Assembly: GCA_012295275.1 (NCBI GenBank)
Contig: CM022670.1
Coordinates: 5,048,764 to 5,112,763, forward strand
Length of the DNA: 64,000 nucleotides
Direction: 5' to 3'
Source of the DNA: Chrysomallon squamiferum
Taxonomy: Eukaryota; Mollusca; Gastropoda; Neomphalida; Peltospiridae
Notes under the pieces: model-generated
What the model saw: only the letters and a program-made list of their open reading frames with translations
Told to the model about the DNA's origin: nothing
Database searches by the model: none
Shown: piece by piece, positions 1 to 13,643 of the stretch
Position numbering within the stretch: position 1 is the first letter of the stretch
Layout: the number at the start of each line of letters is the position of its first letter
Made by a program: the position numbers and the translations under genes

Positions 1-3000
1 AGCTTACAACTTAAAATGTCTAACCAATTACCCCTACAATAATTACTGTAAGATACTGGAAATGATATCAACCTGCTTATACTTCTTTATCAACTTCTCA
101 TTTATTCATGTAAACTTTCTTTCCTTCTAGACTGGTTCAAGATGTCAAGGAAATAATTTTTCAATGGCTGAAATCTTTTATTTATTCATTAATTAATTAC
201 TTTTTATTTATTTACTTTCATAAAAATTGCCTGTAAAATATAAAGAGGTAAAAGCAGGTTAGTGTAACCAGTTTATATTGGTCAGTATTAGTAAAGAAAT
301 CACAAATATAGTGCAACTAACAATGGAAAAAAAAAAAAAGGTGGGGGGGAAATCATTAAAAATTATAATATAATCGACTATGGCTTAAAAGGTAATTATA
401 GAGTTAAGATCCAAAAAAAAGCCAACAGACTAAAATTAAAGACAAACACCCGTATGTAAGCACTAAAATGAGTATGTATATATATATATATACACACAAT
501 ATACCATGATTGTGCATATTATTGCATGCATGTTTATAAACAGCATACTTTAAATCATATTGAAATTATTCTGTACTGATCAAATACTTTATGGTTTAAT
601 TATTATGCACCTGGCAGGAGTAAAAGAATTGTTCAAATAATAGAAATATTCCATTTTTTCATTTTTTGTTTTGTTTTTTTGTTTTTTAAATAACTGATGG
701 AAGATGAAATATTTCTATTAAATATTAAAAAGTAAACTGTATTTTCCTCCCATCCCCCTTTCAATCTACAAAATTATGGTTAATGTATTTGAAAATTAGT
801 TATCTAAAATATGTTCTGAAATGTTTACATTATTATGCCTTTGTTTTAATTAATTGTATATATATAAAAAACAAAAATAAATATTTTTGCTCAAACTGTG
901 GAGTCTAAACACTGGTATTTTTAACTTAATTTTATTCTCTATATTTGTTTTTTTATTTTGTTTCATTTTACTGAAAGCAGGTTATTTTTTATGTAAAAAA
1001 AAGTTCACAATTTTAGAGGTAAATTATTTTAAGTAGACGTCCCAATTTCTTTTAAAGGATCCTAATGTTTAATTATATGAATTTCCTTTATCTGGGGATG
1101 GGAGAAAAACTGAAATAAAATTATAAATTAAAAAACCACTGTTAATTATAAGATAAACTTGGCTTCACAAATATCAAAAAAGACCTCAAAATAAATGCAG
1201 TGTATTATATAAATATGTATAAATATATAAAAACAAGATTGTTTTAATATTAGAAATAAGGCACTATTATTATTGTTTTCTAAATAGGTGTACAATTGAT
1301 TCTGTTTTCTTGCTCACATGGCCATTAAAAACTGCAACTGTCAAAAACCAAAGAAATAATTGTTAAAATTATATATATATATTATTTTTTTTTTAAAAGG
1401 AAAACATAAATAAAAATAAAATAAAAATAAAATAATAATAATAATGAAGAAAAAAATGCAAACAAAAATAAATTTCTGTAATACATTTTTTATCTTTTCT
1501 TTTGAGCAATAAGTATAAAAAATAATTATAACATTTTCTGGCAGTTCAACTATAGTTGCTGCTGCTGAAATACCAGAAAAAGACAAAATATAATATATAT
1601 ATGTATACCTCAAATAAAATCAAACGTTAAAAACAAAATAGATTTGTAAATAAACACTAAAATTAAGGTGTATAATAAATAAGTAGTAGCTAATTATAAA
1701 ACTATCAATGTAAAGCTGTAACAGTTAACAGTTTGCACAAAGGCAAGTGTTTCAAAACTTTGATTTGTTTGCACAAAAATATGTTGGAAATAAGATTATT
1801 TTACATTTTCACAAACCAAAAAAATACTAGGGATCACAAACTTAAATGAAAACTAAAGAATGTTGGCACAATACATAATTTTTAAAAAGTAATTTTACTG
1901 TGATAAACCACTTAAATTGCATATTTTCTTTTGCCAGTAAACTCAAGAATCTGATCTTAACATTTTTATACAGAATAAAAAATATGAAACATAAAAAGAA
2001 CAGAAGGAAAAACCCCTTAAAACAGTACAATCAAATCTGCATTAATATTCAAAGTTAGTATATAATTTGTGCAATATATTATAAAATTAAATTTCCAGCA
2101 GCGTGTTAACAGATTTAATACTGTAAAATATTAAGTTTAATTAGATTTTTTTAATAAATTATGTAAACAAAACAGGGTTACTAACATTCTTATTGGTGGT
2201 TTAATTCAAGTTTTAACTGATATGCTTCAGATAACTTTAAGGATAATCTGTCTAATCAGCCAGTTGTTTAGTATTGATCTGAATTTTTAAAAGTTGCTAA
2301 CCAAAAATATCACCAAAAATATCACTGAAAATTTCTGAAGAAAAAACAACAAAAGAGTAATTTGTTGTACAGGATTTACAAAAATATTATTTATAATGAT
2401 CAAGATGATTTGGTAATATCATTTTATCCCCACCCAATTTCCAATAGGGACTGTTTTAAATATTAAAAAAATAATATTAGTAAAACTTTAAAAACAACAC
2501 AACAGTAATAAATTCTAAAATACAAAAATCAAGATGAAGAAAATGAAGAAAGCAATTTTGCCAGTTAAAAACTGCTGACAAAACTGTTTTTGTGATTGTT
2601 CATTTGTTATTGGTTTTTCTTAAGCAGTTGATCAATGAAACAAACTAATGTGCGTTTAATTAATTTTATCTAAGAGTGTTGTTTCAAGTTATAAATTTGT
2701 TAACTACAAAGTTTCAAAATTCAGAAGTTTTATTAATATAATTATCAGAAAATAATTTACATTTAACCTTTGTTATCACAAAAAATCCCAGAAAATAAGC
2801 ATATATTGTTTCACTTTGATTTTTCAATAGTTTTGCAAATGCTAATAAAACAATTAAATTTCAGTTAATGGAATGAAATGTAAAATATTAATATGTATCC
2901 CTGATTATGAAAATTATCCATGTATATATGTATATATATATAATATATAATAAAAATAGTTAAAACAGTTTAAAAAACTAAAAAGACCAAAAAAAAAAAA

Positions 3001-6000
3001 AAAAAATAAAAAAAAATAAAAAAGTTGCTTAATGTATCATTTTTAGAGGAATGGACAGATGTATAATTTAAAAAAAGAAGAAAAAAAGAAATGTGTATAT
3101 ATATATATATATATTTATATTACTGAATTAAAAGTATATATATATATTTATGTATTTTAAAAAGTAAATAAAAAAAGAAACAAACACCATACCACTTGCA
3201 GGGTAAACATGTTGTTGAAAGAAAAATAAGTTAGCTTTATTTATATGTTAAGTCTGTTTATGGAACACATTAATGTCACTTAAATGTCAAAATTTAAACA
3301 TTCAGTGTCATATATCAAATAAAAACCTTTTTGTTGGCTTGTTAGTTTTTACTTTTCCTAAAATGCATTTTATAACATGAGTCTTAATTCAAAACCAATA
3401 GCATTGTTTATTATATTTCTCAACATTTTAAATGTAAAACTTATGATATTACAGATTGTAACTTGCAGCTGAAAGACATTAATATTATTTTGTTCAAAAT
3501 ATTAACATTTTTTTTTGTTGTTTAAATTGGACGGAGGAATAATAATAACAAAAAAATATTCTGAAAATAAACAATAAAAATGGAAATTACTGAATTAAAG
3601 TATAATCTAATGTTTTAGCAGGGTTATGAAACCAATTATATGAACAAGTTCAGATTACTTACACTTTGATCTTTAATTTAAAAAAAAAAAAAATTTATTT
3701 GTTGTTACTGGTCTTTTTCTACCATTAACCATTTCAATTAACAACATCAAAAAAAGTTTTGTTACAGAAATAGAGAGTAAGTATAAATAAAAAGGGAGCA
3801 GTTACAAGTTTCTCTTTTATTTATAGTCATTTTAATGATATTCATAATGCTTTCTATTTAATGGTTGCCAGTACTACCTACCAAATTAAAGATCTACCCT
3901 GCAATGGTTCTGGGCACTAGATGCAGCAGAATTTTTTTTTTATCTTTTATTCTTACCCTGTTAATCATGAGCTAAATATAAAATTCAATCACACAAAATA
4001 AAAACAAACATCCATACATACATATTTACTAAATCAACATTTAAATATGTATATATAAAGAAAAACAAAATTATAAGAACTTATTTCTATTCAGGAGTTA
4101 TATTTCTTTCTATCTTTTGCTGCACAAACAGGCTTAAAAAACAAACAATTATAAATAAATTATAAAGGTATAAATGTAAACTATCCTCCCCAAAGAAATA
4201 TAAAACCAAAAAACATCTGGAAATAAAGGAAAAGTGGTCTTGACTTCCACACCCCTATAAAACTAGTAACGTCTTATTTGCATAACAAACACTGTGCAGC
4301 CATCAGGGAATTCATATTTCTAAGCAGAACAAGTGTACAGTAGAAATACACTTGTTATACTCATATAATTATTTTATATATCATTGCAATGTGATTTTCC
4401 TAAAAAAAAAAAAAAAAAAAAATAAATAAAAATAAATAAAATTAATAATAAATAAATAAAAATAAAAACTAATAATAATTTTATATATATCTATATATGT
4501 ATATACTAACAAACTAAGGAATGGCAAAAAATTAAAATGAAAGCATGTGCTTCAAATCAAAACACAAACAAAACAATTGTGTTAATTATAAAATATTAAT
4601 AATAAATAAAATAAAAAAAACCTAATAAAATAATAAAAAAAAATATATAAAAATATTAAAAATAATCTTTTTTCTTCTTTTTTTCTTTGTTTTTCTTTAA
4701 ATAGGAAAAAACCCAGAAAGTCAACAATCAGTATTAACTGGAACAAAGCAGTCCAAACATTTTCATTAAAAATATCAATATAAATCAACATCAAAACTGA
4801 GAATCTCTTCAAACACAGTAAAACATTAATCACTGAAAACAATTATTGAAAGAGGCCCAAACCGGATATTGGAATATTACAACATGGCTAGTGCATGTAC
4901 AGTGTAAGTGTTAAAACAGAATATTTTTGGGCATTGCTGCATATATTTTGTTTTTTGTTTTTAAAAAATCAAGATACTGGCAGACAAATTAAAATATTTT
5001 AGCAGAGTAAGAAAAACAACATTGCAAAACATCAATTAAATATATGTATGTATATATAGATATATAATTGTATATGAAAAGTGTAATTAATAGAAAAGAT
5101 TTTCAAAAATAATACAGAATAATACCAAATAAAAGAAAAGCCTATTGTCCACAGTTTTTAACCTACCACCAAAGGGTTAAAATCACTGTGCTAAATACTG
5201 TATAGGCAACTTGTAAAGTAGTGCACAAGACAACCTTGAGTGGACAATAGCACTAGCTTGTCAGAAAGAACTTTTAGACTTGCATCCTATTTTCATTTTA
5301 AAATATTGCCTAAATACCCCTTTCCAAGATATGTTAAAAATAAAACAAAAAATAAAATATAAATGTAATCCAGGCTAGTTCCATTGTCCACGTCATGGTA
5401 AAAATTTTGTTTCTTTGTTTTTCCTTTAATGGTAAGTTGTCAATAACAATAATCACAAATGAAATAAAACATTATGGCATATTAATTAAACTAAAAGCTT
5501 GAATAGCAATACATACGGTTAGAGCACCAAAAATGATATATGTATAACAATTCCCTGGCTCCAGCATGTTGTGTGCAGAGGGAGAAGACTCCCATATATA
5601 TATATATTTATATATTTTTTTAAAATGGTCTTTTTAACATAACAACACTCAGTTTTAGTCTTCAATAACTGGTTTGACCTCTATCAAGTATCACATTACA
5701 ACATAGCAATCTGCTGAGAAGAAACCATATTATCTGCAAATATCACAAACTTGTTTACTAAAAATTCAATTTAAACTGTTATTTTCTTTTTTTACCCCCC
5801 TCTTTTACTGTAAGTTTAACACAGCAAACTTCATTCCCAATAACTGTTAACAAATACAAGTTATATGGATTCTTCAAACAAATGCCATTATTGTAAATGT
5901 TATTTGGCCACAAATGCAGTTTTGTTTCTGGAACCAATATACGAGATGTGAAAATAAATAGAATAGCTTGTCAGTATTCAAATGAAATTAAATTTATACC

Positions 6001-6074
6001 AGAACAATATTGGGATCCTTAAACTTCTGTTAAAGGGACATTTTTTTTTAAATTACTGTAAGGTCAGTCATTTC

Positions 6075-6080
6075 TTTATT
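6075..6080 (-). terminator. First canonical AATAAA downstream of the TRIM-NHL stop codon
   Basis: Read on the minus strand this is AATAAA, the first exact copy I found after the stop at 7684, giving a 3'UTR of about 1.6 kb. A variant ATTAAA lies much closer, at 7520-7525, and further AATAAA copies lie below 4 kb, so alternative ends are likely. This is a motif match only. Confidence 0.3.
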
Positions 6081-6437
6081 CTAGTGGTCTGAATAATTTA
6101 TCCTGGCAATGACAATGTGCAACTATATATTTTTTCCTTGTATATATATATATATATACTGGATGATGTACTTATTAGTTCCAGAACCAAACATACATTT
6201 AAAGCTTGAATTAGATTGTGCAACTCTTAATGTGTATTTTAACATATTTGGATGATAACTGCTCTTTGAACATCCATTTGACAAAACATTTCTTTTTTTT
6301 TTTTTTTTTTTTAAATTTTAAAATGTAAATGTTAAACGACAAAAATCAATTTCCAAACATTAAATGCAAACATTTCAAAAAAAAAAAAAAAAAAAAATCT
6401 TAAATTGGCAATAATAATAAAACATCTCAAAATTAAA

Positions 6438-6439
<2 letters not shown>

Positions 6440-6474
<35 letters not shown>
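6440..6474. repeat. Poly(T) run of about 35 nt
   Basis: Uninterrupted T on the plus strand. A 21-nt A run lies just upstream near 6378-6398, and a T run near 6292-6312. These could be old retroposon tails or simple slippage products; no element body is visible. Confidence 0.9.
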
Positions 6475-6478
<4 letters not shown>

Positions 6479-7683
6479 ATATATTACAAGTTAAATTCAA
6501 AACTGGAATTGAAAGAACATGAACACTATTAAATTTAATGAAAAAAGTCGTTGTGATTCTAAAACTAGATTATTGTCTCTGACAGGCTTGTAACATGTAA
6601 CCTCAAAGACTAAATATGTGGTAGTGAAAATGTGCTCAAAAGGGAGCAGCACTTTCTCCATCATTAAACTGCACTCAAAAAATTTGCTGGATAAAATATA
6701 ATTATGGAATACCTTTGAAAAAACTAAACAATTCAGTTTTTCCAATTCTTTAATAGCCCTAAGGTAACTCAATCGTATAACTAATATATATGAAAAAAAT
6801 TAACAGTAAATAATCAACAATCTTTTGATTAGATGCAAACACTAAAATAAGTATGGTGGGTAGAAGTATTAAATGGTCTTGTATACAAATGCATGTTGCA
6901 TGAGCAATTTTCGCTTCTAAATATTAGCATTTGCAAATAACTGTTAAAAAGGACAAATAATTAAATTAATATAACTAACACAGTATAGATCAACATCACC
7001 AAAATATATACTATGGTCTTTACATAAAGCTTCTCATTCTATGAACACAGAAAAAAAAAAATAATAATAATAATAATAATAAAATAAAAAGGTACAAAAC
7101 CAATTTAAAAAAAGTATAATCCCTTAAGGCACAGCTAAAGAAAATAAGTTTTAAAAAAAAGAAAGGAAAAAAAGAAATATATTTTAAAAAATTACTTTCT
7201 GAAAATAAACCTAGAAAAAAAAGGTCATGTTAACACTGAGTATATGTGACTAGAAATAAGCATACTTGCATATGTATATAATTATATATGGATTGGCAAT
7301 TGGAGACCACAATTATGTTTATGGTTAAACTGCAACCCACCCCACTATCAGATGGTGATAATAAAATCTGGAAAATGTTAACAATCTGACTACACAGTAT
7401 AAGTATACTTATGTATATGTGTATATATATATATATTTTTTTTTAATAATATATATAGTGTTTCCAAAAAAGCTAACTTATGTTAACAGCGAGATTACCA
7501 ATGTCAATAATCACTTTTTTTTAATTTTTAGTATAATGTGAAAAAAAAAAAAGTTTAAAAAAAAATATAAATATTATAACAATATAAGGGTAAACTGTAA
7601 ACATAATTATAATATAAACTAAAGGAAGTTAAGGGATCCAATAATAAAAAGCCTCAGTAAGGAGGTAACATTGGCACATGAGT

Positions 7684-10600
7684 TTAAGTGATATATAAAG
7701 TATTCAGGACCAGCACATGGTGATTATTCTTGGCAAGTGTGACAATGTAGCCCTCTGAAGTGATTTTCAAACCACAACAGCGACTCACTTTCACATAGGG
7801 GCACTGAAATTCACCAATGAGCGATCCGTCACGCTGGAAAACTGCTACGTGAAATCGGTTGCCGTGGCTGTCGCCGATAAGGACATCTCCTGCATCACTG
7901 ATGTCAATTCCATTGGGATAATTTGTGATGTTTTCACAACCAATACGTCGTGCAAACTGACCATCTTCATTGAAAACAACAACGCAATGACCCTGAAACC
8001 AAACAATATCAGTTAATATGTGCATATTTAACAATTTTGTTATTTCAAAAATCAGTCTAATTTAATAAATAAAATATTTTTTTGATATAATTTTAAATTA
8101 AAAAGACAAACAGAAAAGAGAAAGGAAAAAGGAAAAAAAGAAATAAAAAAAAGTTTGTAGAACTTCCAGATAAGCAAACATTTTCAGATCAATTTTTCAA
8201 GAAGCTATTCACAAGAACTAAAGAAAAGAAACTAAACAATACTATTATCTTTAATCCTTCATGTAAACTGGACATTCAAATGATAATTTATAAATTAAAT
8301 GAATTTCAATAAACCAAGACAAATTACCTTGAAATCACAAACAAAATATTCTTTTCCACTGACTGCAATGTCAGAAGGTTCTCGCATATAATCGCTACAA
8401 TCAAACCATTTGATCAGATCCCCTGATTCGGCAATACAAAACACTGTAGGTGAAACACTGTCAACAGCAACAACGTGCCCTGAAGGAAACAATTTTTATC
8501 TTCAGAAACTACATCACAGAAAACGTAACTAATAATAATAAAAAAATGTTCCCACTTGATAAACACAGCATATAATTTATTTTAAACAAGGTCTGGTGCA
8601 AACATCTAAAATTTTGTGGTAAACTGTTAAAACCCCCAAAACAACAACAAACAACTGATGTACCTTGCTGAGTTATTGCCAGTCCAGCAACAATATCGAT
8701 GTAACGTATGGCTATCTTCTTAATGAAATGTCCATTCTTGGTAAAAATCTGCATCCTCGAGCGTTCATTTCCTCGGTCACAAACCACAAACTTTCCACTG
8801 CTTCTCATCACAGCTACCTTTCTTGGATACCAAAGCTGACCTTCCTCTCGGCCTGAAAATTTCAAGGAAAATAAGCACAATCTATGCATAAAGTCTTTAA
8901 AATATATTTTTGATTCTTAAATAACAGTTATAATAATTCTGTCAAGTAATATTAACAGCATGTATATTTTAATATTTTATCAAAGAAAGAAAAGCATTAT
9001 TATTATTATTTATTTATTTTTTAAATATTATTATTACAGTTTTTTTCACTTAATTAAGGATTAATGTTATAATTTTAAAACTAAGGATACCTGGTATTCC
9101 AAACTGGTATTTGAACTCTCCAGTCTTTTCAAAGACTTGTATGCGATGATTATTTGTATCAGCAACAATAATATCCTCATCCAGCCCAAGGCAAAAGCCA
9201 TGTGGTGAATTGAACTGACCTTTGCCTGGTCCCAGTTGTCCAAATTTGCATCTGAAAAACATTGGCAAAAATTGCTCTTATCATACAAAAGTTATATATA
9301 AAAGTTTATTTCTTTTAATTACGACAAAACAATATAATTGAATTATGAAACCATTTATTCATTAAAGTGTATAAGACTATTATATTAATAAGTTTATATC
9401 ACTGTTGAAAAATAGTGATACAAGAAATTTCAATACATTAAATATTATTGTACTATAAAGGGTATCAATTAAAATGCATTTAAATATGTATGTATAAATC
9501 TCTAAACAGAGAAAGACTCTTTTTATTTTCTACAAATTATATAAAATTACCGTCAGCATTATAATTTATTTACCTTATCTGCATGGCACTCATCTTGGTT
9601 GAACGACGCACTGCAGGATATGGCTGGTTAACACTTGAAGGTTCAAAAGTTGATATTTCACTATCACCTGTAAAATTTTCAATTTTTAAAAAGTGTTTTC
9701 ACGAAAGTTATAACAATCAAATATTACTACATTAAATAATAAATCTGATCTTATGTGATATACTGTAGTAATGTAACTGCATTGTGTAGTTACTATCTAA
9801 GCTAAGCTTTTGAAAATAATATTTAATAATGAATTTTTTTTTTTTTTTTTTAAAGTACTTGAAACTACTACAAAAAAGAACTAATCTTACCTGATGGGCT
9901 GATCATATCAAGACTACCAGTGCTGTCCAGGTTGCCAAAAGAACCCATGCCAAGTAATGGATTGCCCACACCATTGATAGGTGGGGTTGCCTGACTGCTG
10001 AATAAACTTGTTAGTGACTCAATGTTCTGGCTACGTGATGTTGATGTGTTGACATTCAGCATACTTGTCAAACCAGAATCCTGCTGAAGCAAGTTAGGTG
10101 TTGTTGTCCTGCTGCTTGGTGCTGAAGAAATGGGTGGTGGGATGTTGCTCAAGTTTAAGCCCTGCACCACCTGTCCATTTAATGTCACTTGACCTAAACA
10201 AAGCAATACAAAACAACACAAAATATTACGATGATGCCATTGTAATTCATAGTAAAAGTTAGCAATGAAGACAAACAAAAACTGTTTAAACAATTAAGAT
10301 TTAATTACTAAAATTTTGAGTTTCAAAATTGTGTTCAAAACTATTTTGAACATGTCTCCTGTGCAAGTTTAATAGTAATTAAAAATATAACATTGAAATA
10401 CTTTTTATACATTATTTTTTCACAAACCTTGGCTAGTGAAACCAACAGAGCCCAGTTTAGCCAGTGCAGCTATGTTCATATTCATCATTGCATTACCCTG
10501 GTTGCTTCCAGTACTTCCAGCATCCATCGATATGCCACTGTCCGAATTGACAGGACTGTGTGAGTTCCTCGATAGGTTAGCTCCCTCAGGAAGTGGTGGC

Positions 10601-13600
10601 AAATTAGCAGCAATTGAACTGGCTATTGTTGAAGGAGGCGGCATGTTAGCCAAGGACATCATATTTCCAAGGTTGCCTAGATTACCATTAAGTGAGACAG
10701 GAGTAATTGCCCTCATCGTTGACATGAACTCGGGCAAGGGAACAGGTGGCAAAATAGGATGACCTGGACTGAGAACTCCATGTGGCAAAGGGAATCCTTC
10801 ATTTTCAAATGATGAATGCAAAGACATGTTGGCTTCCATCTTAAAGAATAAAAGAAAAAATAAAGTAATAAACTGTACTAATAATAAGCTAAATTTTTTC
10901 AAAATTATACATCCTTTATTTCACCAATGAAAGTACTTCTATTTCTTGTTCCATATATATAGTCTTGAGTACAGTATAAATACTTAAAATTGGCATTAAC
11001 TTGTTAATTTGGTTAAGTACCGATTACTAACATTAGCTGCATACATCATTTTTTTTTTAATTAGTCTCTGAGAAACAGCATACTAATTAAATTTGGTTTA
11101 GTATCAGAAATTATTTATTACCAGAAACTTACCTTAGGGTCTTCTTTGACCAATGAGCCAAATGTCTTGTTCACAGCTTCAGTGAAAACATTAGAATCCG
11201 TCTTAAATTCAATATTGATGGCAACATCAGGCTTAGGAGTGTTGTTGATCAGTGACAGAAGCTGTGTTGAGATAAGCTTTTTCAGAAGAACTATCTGAAG
11301 ATTGTTGCCATTGTTGAGAACATGCGATGTAAAGTCGCAACCATCTTCCATTTTCTCAACAGTTTTGCCAACATTATGGCACATTTCCATAATGGACAGT
11401 TCTTGATGTGAATGTGTCTGCTCAAGTTCCTCAAGGACTTCATCCTATAAATACAATTTTAAAAGAACCTTTTTAAAAATATCTTTTAAAGAAAAAATTT
11501 CAATACTTCTTTAGAGAATGAATCAATTTTAAAATAACAAAAATCAACAAAATATAAAATGCCTAACTTCTCTACTAATAATTCATGTTTCTGCTCAGCA
11601 ATTTTATTTTTTTATTATTAAAACTGGGTTTTTGTGGGGTTTTTTGACAGTCTTAACTTAATTGGAATTTGGCATGGGTTTTTTAAAATTATTATATTTA
11701 TTCTGACAATGACAGTATTTCCAGAATTTCATACTGATCAAGGATTTAAAATTTGTTTGAGTCCAGTTGATTCATTAATATTTACTTCCTCATATTGTTT
11801 GGACTTTTAACATTTCAGTTTTAATCTAAATGTAGACATTTTTTGTTGCTGTTGTTGCTATTCAGGTTTTACTAAAATAATGTTTTCTGTTATATCTGAA
11901 AGACACATTCTTATTAACTGCAAATGGCTGAAAAACTCTGACCAACCTTTTTCTTTTCCAGTATGGCTTTATAGCTTTGGAATGTTTCCTGAATCAGGCC
12001 TTTAGCATTGTCACGCTGAGTCTGTAAATCGGACAGAGCGTTTTCCAATAGGGTTGTGGCCTCTTGACAGAAGGTTATTTTACTCTTGCATTCAGAGATT
12101 AGAGTTTTCAGTTCCTCTTTAACTTCATCTTCTACTTCCTCAACCTTCTCATGCATATGGTCAGGCTGGCGATGATCTGCAGCCATGCATTCGTTACATA
12201 TTGCCACCTACAAAAACAAAATGACAATAATAAAATTAATAATAAAAACAAATTACCAAGCTATACATAAATACTTTTTTATTTCCGTTGTTGTTTAACA
12301 TATTTCTAATGTGATATAAGATTTTATAAATATATTTCAAGAGTTGGTATTATTTTTGACATTTTTTATTTCAATACATTTACTCATTTTCCTGAAACAT
12401 TTTGGAGTTTTTAGGATAAGGTTGGAAAAATGACTACTCTTCAAAAATAATACTGATGTTATCAAGTTATAAAAAAAATACTATTAAAAATCTACATTTT
12501 ATAATGAGATATATTTATGTTGATATTTACCAGCACTATTACAAGATAATGAAATTCTAAAATTTTATAAAAAGTGAAACCAACAAGTTATGGCCAACAT
12601 AAAAGACTGCAAAGACGTACTTGGCAAGTGTTGCAGAAGAGTTTTATGTTTTCTGTGGGATGCAGGTCACAAAATATGGGTTTGTGCATTTTAACACCTT
12701 CACCATTCTGCATATCTTCAAAAGATACCACCTGCAAATATAATAATAATAATAAATTTAAAAAAAATATAAACATTAAAAAAAGGTTTGTTTCAAACAT
12801 CTATACTGCCTTGTTTTATCTAAAGTTATATTACATTCATTACCATTTCTGTTCATAGTGCAAATATTCAGTGAACAGTTTGTTATAAAACTTCAAGAAA
12901 TACAAATATGAATACATATAAATACCTTGTGATTTTCAAAGCATCTCATAAACTGGTGAGCTGTAACACAGTTTGGACACAGAAAATTAGCACAATCTGT
13001 GCACCTGGCTACAGCCTTCTCCTTTGCTTTGCAGCTGGTGCAGACAATCTGCATGTCTTCGATAACAGATGCATTCAGCATATCTGATATGATGTGTTCG
13101 GTAGGGAGATCCGAAACTCCCTTGAATGAAAGTCTTGTTTCTTGTTCGCATGTTGGACATTTTATTACCTGTGGAGGTGGTGTCACTGACTGTGTAGATT
13201 CTTCTTTCTTATTTTCATTTAGCTGTGAAAATCAACAAGATTTACCAATGTCTTTAAGGTGAAACTTAATTTTAATAACAATTCACATCATTATAGCTTT
13301 GAAATTTAACTCTTTTCAAATTAGGACACTCTAAAATTAATCCTACAGCAAATGTTGTCACTTCAAATACATGTTATCTAAGGATTTTGCTGATATTCTA
13401 ACATAATCCTTTATGGAAAGGATTAAACTATAATCACATTACAACTTCACATTAAAACCCACCTGTTTTTCAAGACATTCTTTGCAAAACACATGCAGAC
13501 AGCTGAGAACTTTAGGTTGTTTCAGTTTTTCGGTGCATACGGCACACTGCTGTTTTTCATCACCAGGCAGTGGTGAAGAATGCAGAGGAGACGAGGCTGG

Positions 13601-13633
13601 TGAAACCTTGGGTGATGCTTCTTCAGAGGCCAT
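7684..13633 (-). CDS. TRIM-NHL protein (RING, two B-boxes, coiled coil, NHL), 12 coding exons
   Basis: Exons, in transcript order: 13633-13463, 13222-12926, 12731-12621, 12207-11947, 11444-11133, 10839-10428, 10193-9891, 9667-9574, 9251-9091, 8852-8664, 8479-8328, 7992-7684. All junctions are GT-AG with compatible phases, giving 923 aa ending in TAA. Domains: C3HC4 RING about aa 30-82; B-box 1 about 118-156; B-box 2 about 173-215 (CDLH, FCNTC, ICNEC); coiled coil to about 380; Ser/Pro/Asn-rich linker about 385-625; NHL propeller about 653-923 with [14 protein letters not shown] and PNGIDIS-type repeats. TRIM-NHL proteins are RNA-binding post-transcriptional repressors, and RING-bearing members are ubiquitin ligases; they govern germline and neural differentiation. 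No filamin domain is seen between coiled coil and NHL, unlike TRIM2/3/71. The NHL sequence and the LVLNTLYI ending favour the Mei-P26/NHL-1 group, but that is from memory. The start has G at -3 and +4. Confidence 0.95.
8000..12920 (-). other. Introns of the TRIM-NHL gene
   Basis: The eleven introns between coding exons are short, about 190-500 bp each, and AT-rich. The longer ones (7993-8327, 9252-9573, 11445-11946, 12208-12620) hold only homopolymer and A/T-rich sequence, with no exon or element that I can identify. Phases are 0 through exon 5, then 1 or 2 through the linker and first NHL exons, and 0 again before the last exon. Confidence 0.7.
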
Positions 13634-13636
13634 TAC

Positions 13637-13642
13637 TTACAT
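13637..13642 (-). promoter_or_regulatory. Start-stop minimal upstream ORF (ATG-TAA) before the TRIM-NHL start
   Basis: On the minus strand an ATG followed directly by TAA ends three nt before the chosen ATG at 13633, separated by one GTA triplet. It lies just inside the likely acceptor CAG at 13644-13646 (exon start 13643), so it should be in the mature mRNA. Start-stop elements stall or divert scanning ribosomes in known cases; whether this one does is inference. Confidence 0.4.
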
Positions 13643-13643
13643 G

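Larger units (their letters stand above)
1..7683. other. AT-rich 3' flank of the TRIM-NHL gene, probably including its long 3'UTR
   Basis: No coding exon is recognisable here on either strand. The DNA is extremely AT-rich. It carries many A- and T-homopolymers and short TATA-type runs, but lacks the long CT/GA arrays seen from 17 kb onward. On the minus strand, the sense of the adjacent gene, it reads as U-rich sequence with several possible poly(A) signals, so part of it is probably 3'UTR. The open frames present (for example 6497-6772 minus) are short and of low complexity. Where the transcript ends cannot be decided without RNA data. Confidence 0.5.

Noticed and set aside
6497-6772. 91-codon minus-strand frame downstream of the TRIM-NHL gene
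   Set aside because: No known motif, no splice sites of note, and AT-driven composition; best read as 3' flank.
10436-10762. 108-codon plus-strand frame opposite the TRIM-NHL linker
   Set aside because: It is the antisense shadow of linker exon 6.
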